Assembly: GCA_023667095.1 (NCBI GenBank) | Contig: JAMPAT010000010.1 | Location: 1-64,000, forward strand | DNA length: 64,000 nucleotides | Direction of reading: 5' to 3' | Source: Bacteroidales bacterium | GTDB lineage: Bacteria; Bacteroidota; Bacteroidia; Bacteroidales; UBA932 | Shown: positions 8,626 to 15,968 of the stretch, piece after piece | Layout: each line of letters begins with the position of its first letter | Numbering within the stretch: position 1 is the stretch's first letter | The notes under the pieces: generated by a model | Seen by the model: the letters and a program-made list of their open reading frames with translations, nothing else | Databases searched by the model: none | What the model was told of the DNA's origin: nothing | Translations under genes and position numbers: made by a program

Positions 8626-9231
8626 CTATCTGCTGTAATTGTTACCTGAAAAATATCTTATGTTCTCCGCCGTTGCCGGAATGCCTCTCATCGCGCATTT
8701 CTCCGCTGCCGTGCGTGCACATGGAGCTATGATACATATTATGATATATATCCAGAATCCGGCAGTTCCGCAGATCAGGGCAAGCACGAACAGGACACGT
8801 ACAAGGGCGACATCTATATTCAGATGTATTGCAAGGCCGGAACATACTCCTCCGATCATCTTGTCGTCCGGGTCGCGATAGAATTTCTTCCTTGTGCCGT
8901 ATCCTCCCATGTCTTCCTCTGCACTGTAGCTGCGCCCGTCGTTTCCGCGGTTCCCTGTACCTCCGTTGACATTCACCGCCTTCCAGTCCGGCATCCCGAG
9001 CTGTTTGACTATGTCATTGACCATGCTTATGCCGACGACTTCCTTTCCTGCCATCTTTTCCTGGAACAAGTCTGCAATCCTCATTTCCAGTTCATCCATG
9101 ACTTCCTGTCTGGAATTTGTGTTCTCCAGGCCGGACTGGAAACTGTCCAGGTAATTGCCGAGTGCATTGTATGCATCCTCGTCAATGATAAAGTTGCGTC
9201 CGCCGATTGCGGCACTGACTGTCTTTTTCAT
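8626..9231 (-). CDS. PspC domain protein, short form
   Basis: The 201-residue protein starts MKKTVSAAIGGRNFIIDEDA, which matches the N-terminus of the larger PspC protein downstream, so the start at 9231 is preferred over 9369. The PspC domain follows (FYRDPDDKMIGGVCSGLAIH, LVRVLFVLALICG, WIYIIICIIAPCA). It ends soon after, giving only the core domain without the extra helices of the 344-residue partner. It is the first gene of the pspC-padR-pspC transcript. A TATATTTG-like -7 box on the minus strand (9367-9374) lies upstream. Confidence 0.83.
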   Translation of the reverse strand: MKKTVSAAIGGRNFIIDEDAYNALGNYLDSFQSGLENTNSRQEVMDELEMRIADLFQEKMAGKEVVGISMVNDIVKQLGMPDWKAVNVNGGTGNRGNDGRSYSAEEDMGGYGTRKKFYRDPDDKMIGGVCSGLAIHLNIDVALVRVLFVLALICGTAGFWIYIIICIIAPCARTAAEKCAMRGIPATAENIRYFSGNNYSR

Positions 9232-9764
9232 AATATCAAAATATTTTCTGTTGTTTCTTGTCATCTCTGTCAATTGCAGTTTCAGCAATTTCTTCCCATT
9301 GCAGCCTGGAGCTTGCTCCAGGCACCGTCCGGATGGTATCTGACTATATAAAGTTCTTTGCAGATGCAAATATATGTAAAAATTTAATACTTGGTATCAC
9401 AAGGTACTGGAAATATATTCATGCTGTTCCGGCTCCGTTTTTGGAAAAACGGTGCAGGTTGGTCATCATTACGGCCAACCTGCGCCATGGATCTGCATTA
9501 TACGCGCTGGGAGGCCGGTTGCAGGGCCAGGTTGGCCGGGAAACATACCAACCTGCGCCGCCACGGTTCAAAGGAAACATGAAAATTGACGGGTAACCCG
9601 AAAAAATACTGTCAGGAGCAGGCATATATAGATAAAATATGTATATTGCGCGGCTAACGGCAGCTGGACGGGATTACGTGCCGGAGCAGCCGTCGTTAGT
9701 CCGCCGGAGAGATTTAGAGAGATTGTAAATAAAATTTGGTACTTGTGAAACTTAAGTAATAGAT
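9232..9764. other. Intergenic region with paired hairpins
   Basis: This gap separates the divergent pspC and aminopeptidase genes. It contains the minus-strand -7-like box at 9367-9374 and two related hairpins: GCAGGTTGG 9454-9462 with CCAACCTGC 9475-9483, and CAGGTTGG 9528-9535 with CCAACCTG 9548-9555. I see no supported gene. Confidence 0.6.
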
Positions 9765-11597
9765 ATGCAGAACAGATATGCCAGTAGAATATCCCGGTTG
9801 AGGGAAATGATGGCCAGCAGGGGCTGGGATGCAGTTGTCATCTGTGCATCTGATCCACATGCAAGCGAATATCCTGCTCCAAGGTGGCAGCAGGTGAAAT
9901 GGATTTCCGGATTCACAGGTGAGGCCGGGGACGTAGTCATTACCATGGACCACGCTGGGCTGTGGACGGATTCCAGGTATTTTATACAGGCACTGGAGCA
10001 ACTGCAGGGAACAGGCATAGAATTGCACAGGACGCGTCTGCCTGAATCCGTGAGTATTCCGCAATGGCTTGCCGGGAAGGCATCTGTGGTTGCTGTCGAT
10101 GGCCGCTGCATGTCTGTGGACATGGTAACAGAGATACAGGAGTCCATTGAAAGTCCTGCCTGCTGTACTGTACAGGATGGCTGTTGCCGGATTGTAGATG
10201 TCCCAGATATGCTTTCGGCTATTTGGATTGACAGGCCAGATGTCCCGGTCTCCCCGATAATTACACTTGATGAAAGCATTGTCGGGCAGTCGCGCCTGCA
10301 GAAAATCTCGTGGTTGCGCGGATTTATGCTGAAAGGGGATTATGATGCAGTGCTGCTCTCTTCCCTCGATGAGATTGCATGGCTGCTGAATGTCCGTGGC
10401 AATGACATAGAGTACAACCCTTATGTCATTTCTTATCTTTACATTACAATTGACAGGGTCTGCTGGTTCGTCGTCAAGGACGGAATGGATGCACAGGATG
10501 TCGACACAGAATACAGTTTCAATGAACTGAGGGCTGACGGTATCGAAATCTGCCGGTATGATGACATCTTTGTTGAGCTTATGGGTGAGGGTGATGGCTC
10601 AGGGCGGATATTCATTGACCCGTCTACAATGAATGCAAATCTCCACATATATGTGACAGAGGCGTTCGGGGCGGAGAATGTCGTCTGTGGTTTTTCTCCG
10701 GTCCAGCTCCAGAAGGCATTGAAGAACAGTGTCGAGATACAGGGCTTCAGGGAAGCTCATCTCGAAGACGGCCTGGCGATGGAGAAATTCCTGTATTGGC
10801 TTGAAAAAGAGGTGGCTTCCGGTACAATGCTGACGGAATGGGACGCTTCTGCAAAGCTTACCTCGCTCCGGAGTGAAATTGCCGGATACCGTGGCAACAG
10901 TTTCGAGAATATATCTGCATACGCTGAGCATGCCGCATTGCCCCATTACAGCACCCCTGTACATGGCTCTGCGGTGATTCTTCCGCGTGGACTCTATCTT
11001 GTGGATTCCGGAGGACAATATCTTTTCGGCACTACAGACATTACCCGTACTGTCCCGATGGGGGAATGCACTCCTCTGGAGAAGGAGGACTACACTCTTG
11101 TACTCAAAGGAATGATCCAGCTGTCCATGGCCAGGTTCCCGAAAGGGACGGCGGGATGCCAGCTTGACATACTCGCAAGGAATGCCCTATGGAGAAGCAA
11201 ACGGAATTTTGGCCATGGGACAGGCCATGGTGTCGGGTTCTATCTCGGAGTGCACGAAGGTCCACAGGGCATAAGGCAGAATTTCAACTCGCAGCCGATT
11301 CTTCCGGGGATGGTGACCTCCAACGAGCCTGGGATATACCGTGAAGGGATGCATGGCGTAAGGCATGAGAACATAATCCTGTGTGTTGAGGCCGGGATGA
11401 ATGATTTCGGTGAATGGCTTGAGTTCGAGACATTGACGTTGTGCCATATAGACACATCCGCCATCGTCAGGGAACTGATGACAGCGGATGAAATCAAATG
11501 GCTCAATGCCTATAATGCCAAAGTCTATGCGGCCCTTTCTCCAAGGCTCCCGTCAGAGATTTCCGAGTGGCTCAGGGGAAAGACTCAGCCTCTATAG
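9765..11597 (+). CDS. Aminopeptidase P family M24 metallopeptidase, long form
   Basis: The 610-residue protein has two creatinase-like N-terminal domains (ASDPHASEYPAPRWQQVKWI at about 29-48) and a C-terminal M24 pita-bread domain. The metal-site motifs are visible: LYLVDSGGQYLFGTTDITRT gives the two aspartates, HGTGHGVGFYLGVHEGP the histidine, and SNEPGIYREG and HENI the glutamates. Length and order match the three-domain Xaa-Pro aminopeptidase (APP1/XPNPEP1) type, which cleaves the first residue from peptides with proline second. It probably acts in the cytoplasm, as no signal peptide is present. A second, shorter M24 protein lies at 38980. Confidence 0.9.
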   Translation: MQNRYASRISRLREMMASRGWDAVVICASDPHASEYPAPRWQQVKWISGFTGEAGDVVITMDHAGLWTDSRYFIQALEQLQGTGIELHRTRLPESVSIPQWLAGKASVVAVDGRCMSVDMVTEIQESIESPACCTVQDGCCRIVDVPDMLSAIWIDRPDVPVSPIITLDESIVGQSRLQKISWLRGFMLKGDYDAVLLSSLDEIAWLLNVRGNDIEYNPYVISYLYITIDRVCWFVVKDGMDAQDVDTEYSFNELRADGIEICRYDDIFVELMGEGDGSGRIFIDPSTMNANLHIYVTEAFGAENVVCGFSPVQLQKALKNSVEIQGFREAHLEDGLAMEKFLYWLEKEVASGTMLTEWDASAKLTSLRSEIAGYRGNSFENISAYAEHAALPHYSTPVHGSAVILPRGLYLVDSGGQYLFGTTDITRTVPMGECTPLEKEDYTLVLKGMIQLSMARFPKGTAGCQLDILARNALWRSKRNFGHGTGHGVGFYLGVHEGPQGIRQNFNSQPILPGMVTSNEPGIYREGMHGVRHENIILCVEAGMNDFGEWLEFETLTLCHIDTSAIVRELMTADEIKWLNAYNAKVYAALSPRLPSEISEWLRGKTQPL

Positions 11598-11618
11598 CCT
11601 TTGCCGCGGTTTTGACGG

Positions 11619-12938
11619 CTATCCATTGTAGCTGAAATTTACAAGGTCACCTGCAAGATACTTGTCGTATGCCGTCATGTCCATCAGACCGTGTCCGGAG
11701 AGGTTGAACAGCAGTACCTTGCTTTCTCCTGACTCCTTGCATTTGAGGGCCTCCTGTACTGTAGCTGCAATTGCATGGCATGATTCAGGTGCCGGGACGA
11801 TGCCTTCTGCCTTGGCAAACAGGCAGCCGGCCTTGAATGAATCGAGCTGCTCGATATCTACAGCCTCCATATATCCATCCTTGAGGAGCTGTGAAACAAT
11901 CACTCCGGCTCCGTGATACCTCAGTCCTCCGGCATGGATGTTCGCCGGGGTGAACAGATGCCCGAGTGTGAACATCGGAAGAAGAGGGGTATAGCCGCTT
12001 TCGTCACCGAAGTCATATTCGAATTTTCCTTTTGTCAGCTTAGGGCATGATGCAGGCTCGGCTGCAATGAATCTCGTCTTCTTGCCTTCGAGGATGTTGT
12101 GCCTCATGAACGGGAAAGAGATTCCTCCGAAGTTCGAGCCGCCGCCGAAGCATGCAATCACGACATCCGGATATTCTCCTGCCATCTCCATCTGCTTCTC
12201 AGCCTCCAGTCCGATGATTGTCTGATGCAGAGTGACATGGCTAAGGACAGAGCCGAGAGTATATTTGCAGTCTGGAGTCATCTGTGCAAGCTCCACGGCC
12301 TCTGAAATTGCCGTGCCAAGTGAACCCTGGTGATTCGGATGTGCAGTAAGGATGTCTTTACCAGCCCTTGTTGACATTGAAGGAGACGGGGTTACCTGTG
12401 CTCCGAATACCTGCATAACACTTCTTCTGTAGGGCTTCTGCTCATAGCTTATCTTTACCTGGTATACTGCTGCCTCAAGTCCGAATACGCTTGCTGCGTA
12501 TGACAATGCCGTACCCCACTGGCCCGCCCCTGTCTCGGTCGTTATGTTCTTGACTCCCTCCTGCTTGCAGTAATATGCCTGTGCAAGTGCGGAGTTGAGC
12601 TTATGTGAACCTACCGGGCTTACACTCTCGTTCTTGAAATAGATGTGTGCCGGTGTGTCCAGTGCCTTTTCCAGTCCGTATGCCCTTACAAGTGGGGTAG
12701 AACGGTAGTATGTGTATTTCTCGAGGACTGGCTCAGGAATATCGATGAACCTGTCTGTCTGGTTGAGCTCCTGCCTTGAAAGCTCTTCTGCAAAGATTGG
12801 ATACAGGTCTTCGGGCTTCAGAGGTTCCCTTGTGCCGGGGTGAAGCAGCGGAAGCGGCTTGTTGACCATGTCCGCCTGGATGTTATACCATTGTGTCGGG
12901 AGTTCATTCTCCTGGAGGAAAAAACGTTTTGTCTTCAT
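11619..12938 (-). CDS. trpB: TrpB-like PLP enzyme (TrpB2 type)
   Basis: The 439-residue protein matches the long TrpB2-type tryptophan synthase beta chain. The PLP lysine is K113 in the motif VSPVGSHKLNSA, followed by TETGAGQWGTALSYAA and the phosphate-binding CFGGGSNFGGI. It makes tryptophan from indole and serine, or salvages indole. No trpA or other trp gene is next to it, which is usual for TrpB2. The next gene upstream on this strand, sdhC, is separated from it by a terminator, so it likely has its own promoter. Confidence 0.9.
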   Translation of the reverse strand: MKTKRFFLQENELPTQWYNIQADMVNKPLPLLHPGTREPLKPEDLYPIFAEELSRQELNQTDRFIDIPEPVLEKYTYYRSTPLVRAYGLEKALDTPAHIYFKNESVSPVGSHKLNSALAQAYYCKQEGVKNITTETGAGQWGTALSYAASVFGLEAAVYQVKISYEQKPYRRSVMQVFGAQVTPSPSMSTRAGKDILTAHPNHQGSLGTAISEAVELAQMTPDCKYTLGSVLSHVTLHQTIIGLEAEKQMEMAGEYPDVVIACFGGGSNFGGISFPFMRHNILEGKKTRFIAAEPASCPKLTKGKFEYDFGDESGYTPLLPMFTLGHLFTPANIHAGGLRYHGAGVIVSQLLKDGYMEAVDIEQLDSFKAGCLFAKAEGIVPAPESCHAIAATVQEALKCKESGESKVLLFNLSGHGLMDMTAYDKYLAGDLVNFSYNG

Positions 12939-12966
12939 TGATGGATTTTGTTAATGTGTTATTCGT

Positions 12967-13004
12967 ATAAAAAAGAAAGGCTGACCTTTTCCGGCCAGCC
13001 TTTC
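12967..13004 (-). terminator. Terminator after sdhC
   Basis: GAAAGGCTG (12975-12983) pairs with CAGCCTTTC (12996-13004). On the minus strand the stem is followed by a T run (12967-12974), the form of an intrinsic terminator. It lies 23 nt after the sdhC stop. Confidence 0.8.
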
Positions 13005-13027
13005 GCGGTTTCTATATATCTGTCTTC

Positions 13028-13723
13028 CTAACCTATCAGTGCATTTGCCTGGAGGAAAGCATTTACTGCTACAACAGCAAAGCCAAGGAAAATCAGTGTT
13101 GCGAAAATATAGCCGATGACGTTGAGTCTCTTGACCCATATCATGTTGCTCCATCCGAGTGTCTGGAATGCGCTCCAGAAACCATGTGTAAGGTGGAACC
13201 AGAGTGCTCCGAACCATACAAGGTAAAGCACTACCATCCACCATCGTCCGAAAGTGGTTGTAAGGAGAACGTAAGGGTCAGATGCCTCTTCACCCATGAA
13301 TTCCCTGAGCTGCATTTCATCCCAGAAGTGTGTAAGGTGAAGGACGATGAATCCGAGTACGATAATACCGAGGGCAAACATGTTCTTTGATGCCCAGGAC
13401 TCTGTCTTTGCCTTGCTTGATACTTCGTAACGCCTGTAGCCTCCACGGGTCTCGATGTTGCACCATGTAAGGTAGCAAGCGTAGATGATGTGGATGATAA
13501 ATCCGAGTGCGAGGACCGGAACCATTACAGTCACCACCGGAGTGGACATGAACCAGCATCCGAGGGCGAAAAGTCCGTCAGGGTCTCCAAATGTCCCGTT
13601 GCATGTGTCAATCACAGAGAACAGGTTGATGCTCACGTGGAGAAGAAGGAAAATAATCAGGAAAAGGCCGCTAATGCTCATGATGAGCTTCTTGCCGATT
13701 GAAGATTTTAAAATGTTTGCCAT
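13028..13723 (-). CDS. sdhC: Succinate dehydrogenase/fumarate reductase cytochrome b subunit
   Basis: The 231-residue protein is the five-helix membrane anchor of the Bacteroidetes type (SSIGKKLIMSISGLFLIIFL, LHVSINLF, GFIIHIIYACYLT, VLHLTHFWDEMQ, WFHLTHGFWSAFQ). The histidines in these helices would bind haem, and the subunit passes electrons to or from menaquinone. Family members are normally followed directly by sdhA and sdhB. Here a terminator and trpB come next, so the catalytic subunits must be elsewhere. Divergent from pyrH; a TATCTTTG box on the minus strand (13762-13769) is its likely -7 element. Confidence 0.9.
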   Translation of the reverse strand: MANILKSSIGKKLIMSISGLFLIIFLLLHVSINLFSVIDTCNGTFGDPDGLFALGCWFMSTPVVTVMVPVLALGFIIHIIYACYLTWCNIETRGGYRRYEVSSKAKTESWASKNMFALGIIVLGFIVLHLTHFWDEMQLREFMGEEASDPYVLLTTTFGRWWMVVLYLVWFGALWFHLTHGFWSAFQTLGWSNMIWVKRLNVIGYIFATLIFLGFAVVAVNAFLQANALIG

Positions 13724-13801
13724 ATGTTCAGTATATTTTAATCCTGTTATGCATTCGTGTGCAAAGATATATTCTTTCTTGCAAGTTTCATAATAATTCG
13801 A

Positions 13802-13809
13802 TACTTTTG
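13802..13809 (+). promoter_or_regulatory. Putative -7 box for pyrH
   Basis: TACTTTTG fits TAnnTTTG and lies 24 nt before the pyrH ATG. CTTG at 13778-13781 is a possible -33 element with a 20-nt spacer. Confidence 0.5.
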
Positions 13810-13833
13810 TTTGCTGTAATTTTTTAAAGGATT

Positions 13834-14538
13834 ATGTATAGAAGAGTTCTCTTGAAGCTCAGCGGGGAAAGCCTGGGCGGCCCGTCAGGGAAAGGCATAA
13901 GCGAGGAATGGCTGGCAAGATATGCATCGGAAGTGGCTGATGCTGTGCGCAGCGGACTGCAGGTGGCAATTGTAATAGGTGGCGGCAATATCTTCCGTGG
14001 ACTTTCCGGTGCCGGAAAAGGATTCGACCGTGTAAACGGGGACAAGATGGGGATGCTTGCAACGGTGATCAATTCCCTTGGACTTGCCATGGCAATACGT
14101 TCAGCAGGAGTCGAGGCCGAGGTGTTCACTGCAACCCCGATGGAGCCTGTTGCCAGATACTATATGAGGGATGACGCTGTGGCTGTCCTCGAAAGGGGCG
14201 GGGTCGCGCTTATCGCAGGCGGTACTGGAAACCCGTTCTTTACAACGGATTCCGGTGCAGCATTGCGTGCTCTCGAGATCAAGGCAGATGCCCTTCTTAA
14301 AGGAACCCGTGTCGACGGTGTCTATACCGCTGACCCGGAGAAGGATCCGACAGCAGTGAAATACGATGAACTGACTTTCGACAAGGCTCTTGAGGATCAC
14401 CTGAAGGTCATGGACCAGACTGCATTCGCCCTCTGCCGCGAGGGGAATATGCCGATAATTGTGTTCGACATGAATGCAAAGGGCAACCTTACACGCCTTA
14501 TCAGCGGCGAGCAGGTCGGCACTCTCGTGCATGTTTAA
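13834..14538 (+). CDS. pyrH: UMP kinase
   Basis: The 234-residue protein is a standard bacterial UMP kinase of the amino acid kinase fold, phosphorylating UMP to UDP. Visible motifs are LLKLSGESLGG at the N-terminus, VIGGGNIFRGL, and the C-terminal nucleotide-binding TRVDGVYTADPEKDP. Length is as expected. It is followed after 36 nt by frr, the usual pyrH-frr pair, and the two are probably transcribed together and end at the terminator at 15162-15198. Confidence 0.96.
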   Translation: MYRRVLLKLSGESLGGPSGKGISEEWLARYASEVADAVRSGLQVAIVIGGGNIFRGLSGAGKGFDRVNGDKMGMLATVINSLGLAMAIRSAGVEAEVFTATPMEPVARYYMRDDAVAVLERGGVALIAGGTGNPFFTTDSGAALRALEIKADALLKGTRVDGVYTADPEKDPTAVKYDELTFDKALEDHLKVMDQTAFALCREGNMPIIVFDMNAKGNLTRLISGEQVGTLVHV

Positions 14539-14574
14539 TATACCTTATTATATAGCAGACAACTTAGAATTATT

Positions 14575-15138
14575 ATGATTGATAAAGCAAAAGAAATCCT
14601 GAATGGTGCAAAGGACAAGATGTCCGATGCTGTGAAGTTCCTTGAAGAGGACCTTAAGACTTATCGTGCCGGCAAGGCAAACACATTGGTGTTCAACAAT
14701 GTGATGGTTGACTACTATGGCAGCCCTACACCTGTACCCCAGGTTGCGTCCGTGACTACGCCTGATGCCAAGACCATCATGATCCAGCCTTGGGAGAAGA
14801 AGATGATCCCTGTAATCGAGAAGGCAATCATGGATGCGAACCTTGGATTTACTCCGCAGAATAACGGTGAGTCTATCCGCTGCACTGTTCCGCCTCTTAC
14901 TGAGGACCGCCGCAAGGAGCTTCTCAAGAAGGCAAAGGCAGCAGGTGAGAATGCGAAGGTTGTTGTCAGGAATGTACGCCGTGATGCAATTGAGCTTCTC
15001 AAGAAGGCGCAGAAGGAGGGTATGCCGGAGGATATGCAGAAGGAGTACGAGCAGAACGTGCAGAAGGAGACAGATGCATTCGGCAAGAAGGTTGATGAAC
15101 TTGTCAGTGCAAAGGAGAAGGAAATCCTTACTGTCTGA
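14575..15138 (+). CDS. frr: Ribosome recycling factor
   Basis: The 187-residue protein has the full RRF sequence: LEEDLKTYRAGKANTLVFNN near the start, YYGSPTPVPQVASVT, and the long helix (RRKELLKKAKAAGENAKVVV) of the three-helix bundle. It separates ribosomal subunits after termination together with EF-G. It follows pyrH and is closed by an intrinsic terminator 24 nt downstream. Confidence 0.97.
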   Translation: MIDKAKEILNGAKDKMSDAVKFLEEDLKTYRAGKANTLVFNNVMVDYYGSPTPVPQVASVTTPDAKTIMIQPWEKKMIPVIEKAIMDANLGFTPQNNGESIRCTVPPLTEDRRKELLKKAKAAGENAKVVVRNVRRDAIELLKKAQKEGMPEDMQKEYEQNVQKETDAFGKKVDELVSAKEKEILTV

Positions 15139-15161
15139 TGTCTCTTCAATATTGAATATAG

Positions 15162-15198
15162 AAGCCTGCCCACCGGTTTTCCGCTGGCAGGCTTTTTT
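15162..15198 (+). terminator. Terminator of pyrH-frr
   Basis: GCCTGCC (15164-15170) pairs with GGCAGGC (15186-15192) and is followed by six T (15193-15198). Confidence 0.88.
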
Positions 15199-15241
15199 GA
15201 TTCCGCACTCGAATAAGTTGTCAATATCATCCCTGAGCAGT

Positions 15242-15272
15242 GTTGCATATATCCAAAAGTTAGTTAACTTTG
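15242..15272 (+). promoter_or_regulatory. Promoter of leader copy 1
   Basis: GTTG at 15242-15245, a 19-nt spacer and TAACTTTG at 15265-15272 match the Bacteroides consensus. The leader ATG at 15281 follows by only 8 nt, so the transcript may start almost at the start codon. Confidence 0.7.
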
Positions 15273-15280
15273 TAGGCGTT

Positions 15281-15337
15281 ATGAGAAACTACTTCCGATT
15301 TAGCTATTATTATTACTATTCTCCTGAAAGAGTATAG
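15281..15337 (+). CDS. Phe/Tyr-rich leader peptide, copy 1
   Basis: An 18-codon frame encodes MRNYFRFSYYYYYSPERV, with six Tyr (five in a row) and two Phe, then TAG. It has the form of an attenuation leader peptide sensing aromatic amino acids. No clear terminator hairpin follows before the lipoprotein gene at 15385, unlike copy 2. It may be a degenerate or antiterminator-free copy that no longer controls transcription. Confidence 0.65.
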   Translation: MRNYFRFSYYYYYSPERV

Positions 15338-15384
15338 TCCCACAGAGTCAGGATTAGATAAATTATCACAATATTGGCAATAAA

Positions 15385-15762
15385 ATGACTTTTTTAAAAA
15401 TAAATATTGCCGTTTGTTTCTGTCTATCCCTGCTGTCCTGTACCAGGGCTAAGGATGTGGGGGAAACGCTTTCCGGTGACTGGCTGCAGGTGAACGAGGA
15501 AATATGTGAAGGCAGTGGACCGGCAGTGCCTGAGGATTGTTCTTTTATATCGCTGTCATTCCTTGACGGCAATAAGGTCGGTATCTTGTGGAAATCTGGC
15601 AGCACTGAGACTGTACCATATTACTTTGAGCCAGCTGGTGGAACACTTCGTTTCAAGGGTGTCATATATAATATGGAGGACTATGACTATAGTGGAGGCA
15701 AAATGATCCTGTCCAGAAAGAATGGCAGCACAGTTGTGAAATTCTATTTTGTCATAAAATAA
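15385..15762 (+). CDS. Small hypothetical lipoprotein
   Basis: The 125-residue protein has a lipoprotein signal (AVCFCLSLLSCTRAKD) and a small beta-rich domain. Features such as LSGDWLQVNEE near the start and MILSRKNGSTVVKFYFV at the end resemble lipocalin-like Bacteroidetes lipoproteins, but I cannot assign a family firmly. It lies between two copies of the aromatic leader unit, and its stop codon is inside the second copy. It may therefore be an insertion or a by-product of the duplication, expressed from the aromatic promoter. Confidence 0.6.
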   Translation: MTFLKINIAVCFCLSLLSCTRAKDVGETLSGDWLQVNEEICEGSGPAVPEDCSFISLSFLDGNKVGILWKSGSTETVPYYFEPAGGTLRFKGVIYNMEDYDYSGGKMILSRKNGSTVVKFYFVIK

Positions 15763-15787
15763 GTTGTCAATATCATCCCCCGGCAGT

Positions 15788-15818
15788 GTTGCATATATCC
15801 AAAAGTTAGTTAACTTTG
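15788..15818 (+). promoter_or_regulatory. Promoter of aromatic amino acid operon
   Basis: GTTG at 15788-15791, a 19-nt spacer and TAACTTTG at 15811-15818. The leader ATG is at 15827. Confidence 0.75.
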
Positions 15819-15826
15819 TAGGCGTT

Positions 15827-15883
15827 ATGAGAAATTACTTCCGATTTAGCTTTTATTACTGCTATTCTCTAAAAAGAGTATAG
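15827..15883 (+). CDS. Phe/Tyr-rich leader peptide of pheA operon
   Basis: The 18-residue frame MRNYFRFSFYYCYSLKRV contains four Tyr and three Phe, followed by TAG. It sits between a Bacteroides-type promoter and an intrinsic terminator directly before pheA, tyrA and the DAHP synthase gene. This is the layout of ribosome-mediated attenuation: stalling at Phe or Tyr codons when charged tRNA is scarce would prevent the terminator at 15928-15958 from forming. Bases near 15884-15890 (TCCGGAA) could pair with the 5' arm of that terminator as an antiterminator. The peptide is too short for ordinary gene calling, but its conservation with copy 1, with residues varying at Tyr/Phe sites, supports a coding role. 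Confidence 0.8.
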   Translation: MRNYFRFSFYYCYSLKRV

Positions 15884-15927
15884 TCCGGAAGTTGCGCTCA
15901 TGACCATATATAGAGATTAATTGTTGT

Positions 15928-15958
15928 GGCTGTCCGGATTTAACGGACAGCCTTTTTT
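15928..15958 (+). terminator. Attenuator terminator before pheA
   Basis: GGCTGTCCG (15928-15936) pairs perfectly with CGGACAGCC (15944-15952), then six T follow (15953-15958). It ends 10 nt before the pheA ATG, so it must be read through for the operon to be expressed. Confidence 0.88.
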
Positions 15959-15968
15959 ATGATATAAA

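Larger units (their letters stand above)
15212..15340 (+). repeat. 129-bp promoter-leader repeat, copy 1
   Basis: This stretch is about 90 percent identical by eye to 15758-15886, at an offset of 546 bp. It contains a promoter and a complete leader-peptide gene, so a regulatory unit has been duplicated. Confidence 0.88.
15758..15886 (+). repeat. 129-bp promoter-leader repeat, copy 2
   Basis: Partner of 15212-15340. This copy directly precedes the attenuator terminator and pheA and is probably the functional one. Confidence 0.88.

Noticed and set aside
8824..9351. Plus-strand open frame of 175 codons over the short pspC gene
   Set aside because: Antisense shadow with cysteine/serine-rich unordered sequence; the minus-strand PspC domain is certain.
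9640..9712. Imperfect inverted repeat around CTAACG / CGTTAG
   Set aside because: Several mismatches and no terminator features; too weak to call.
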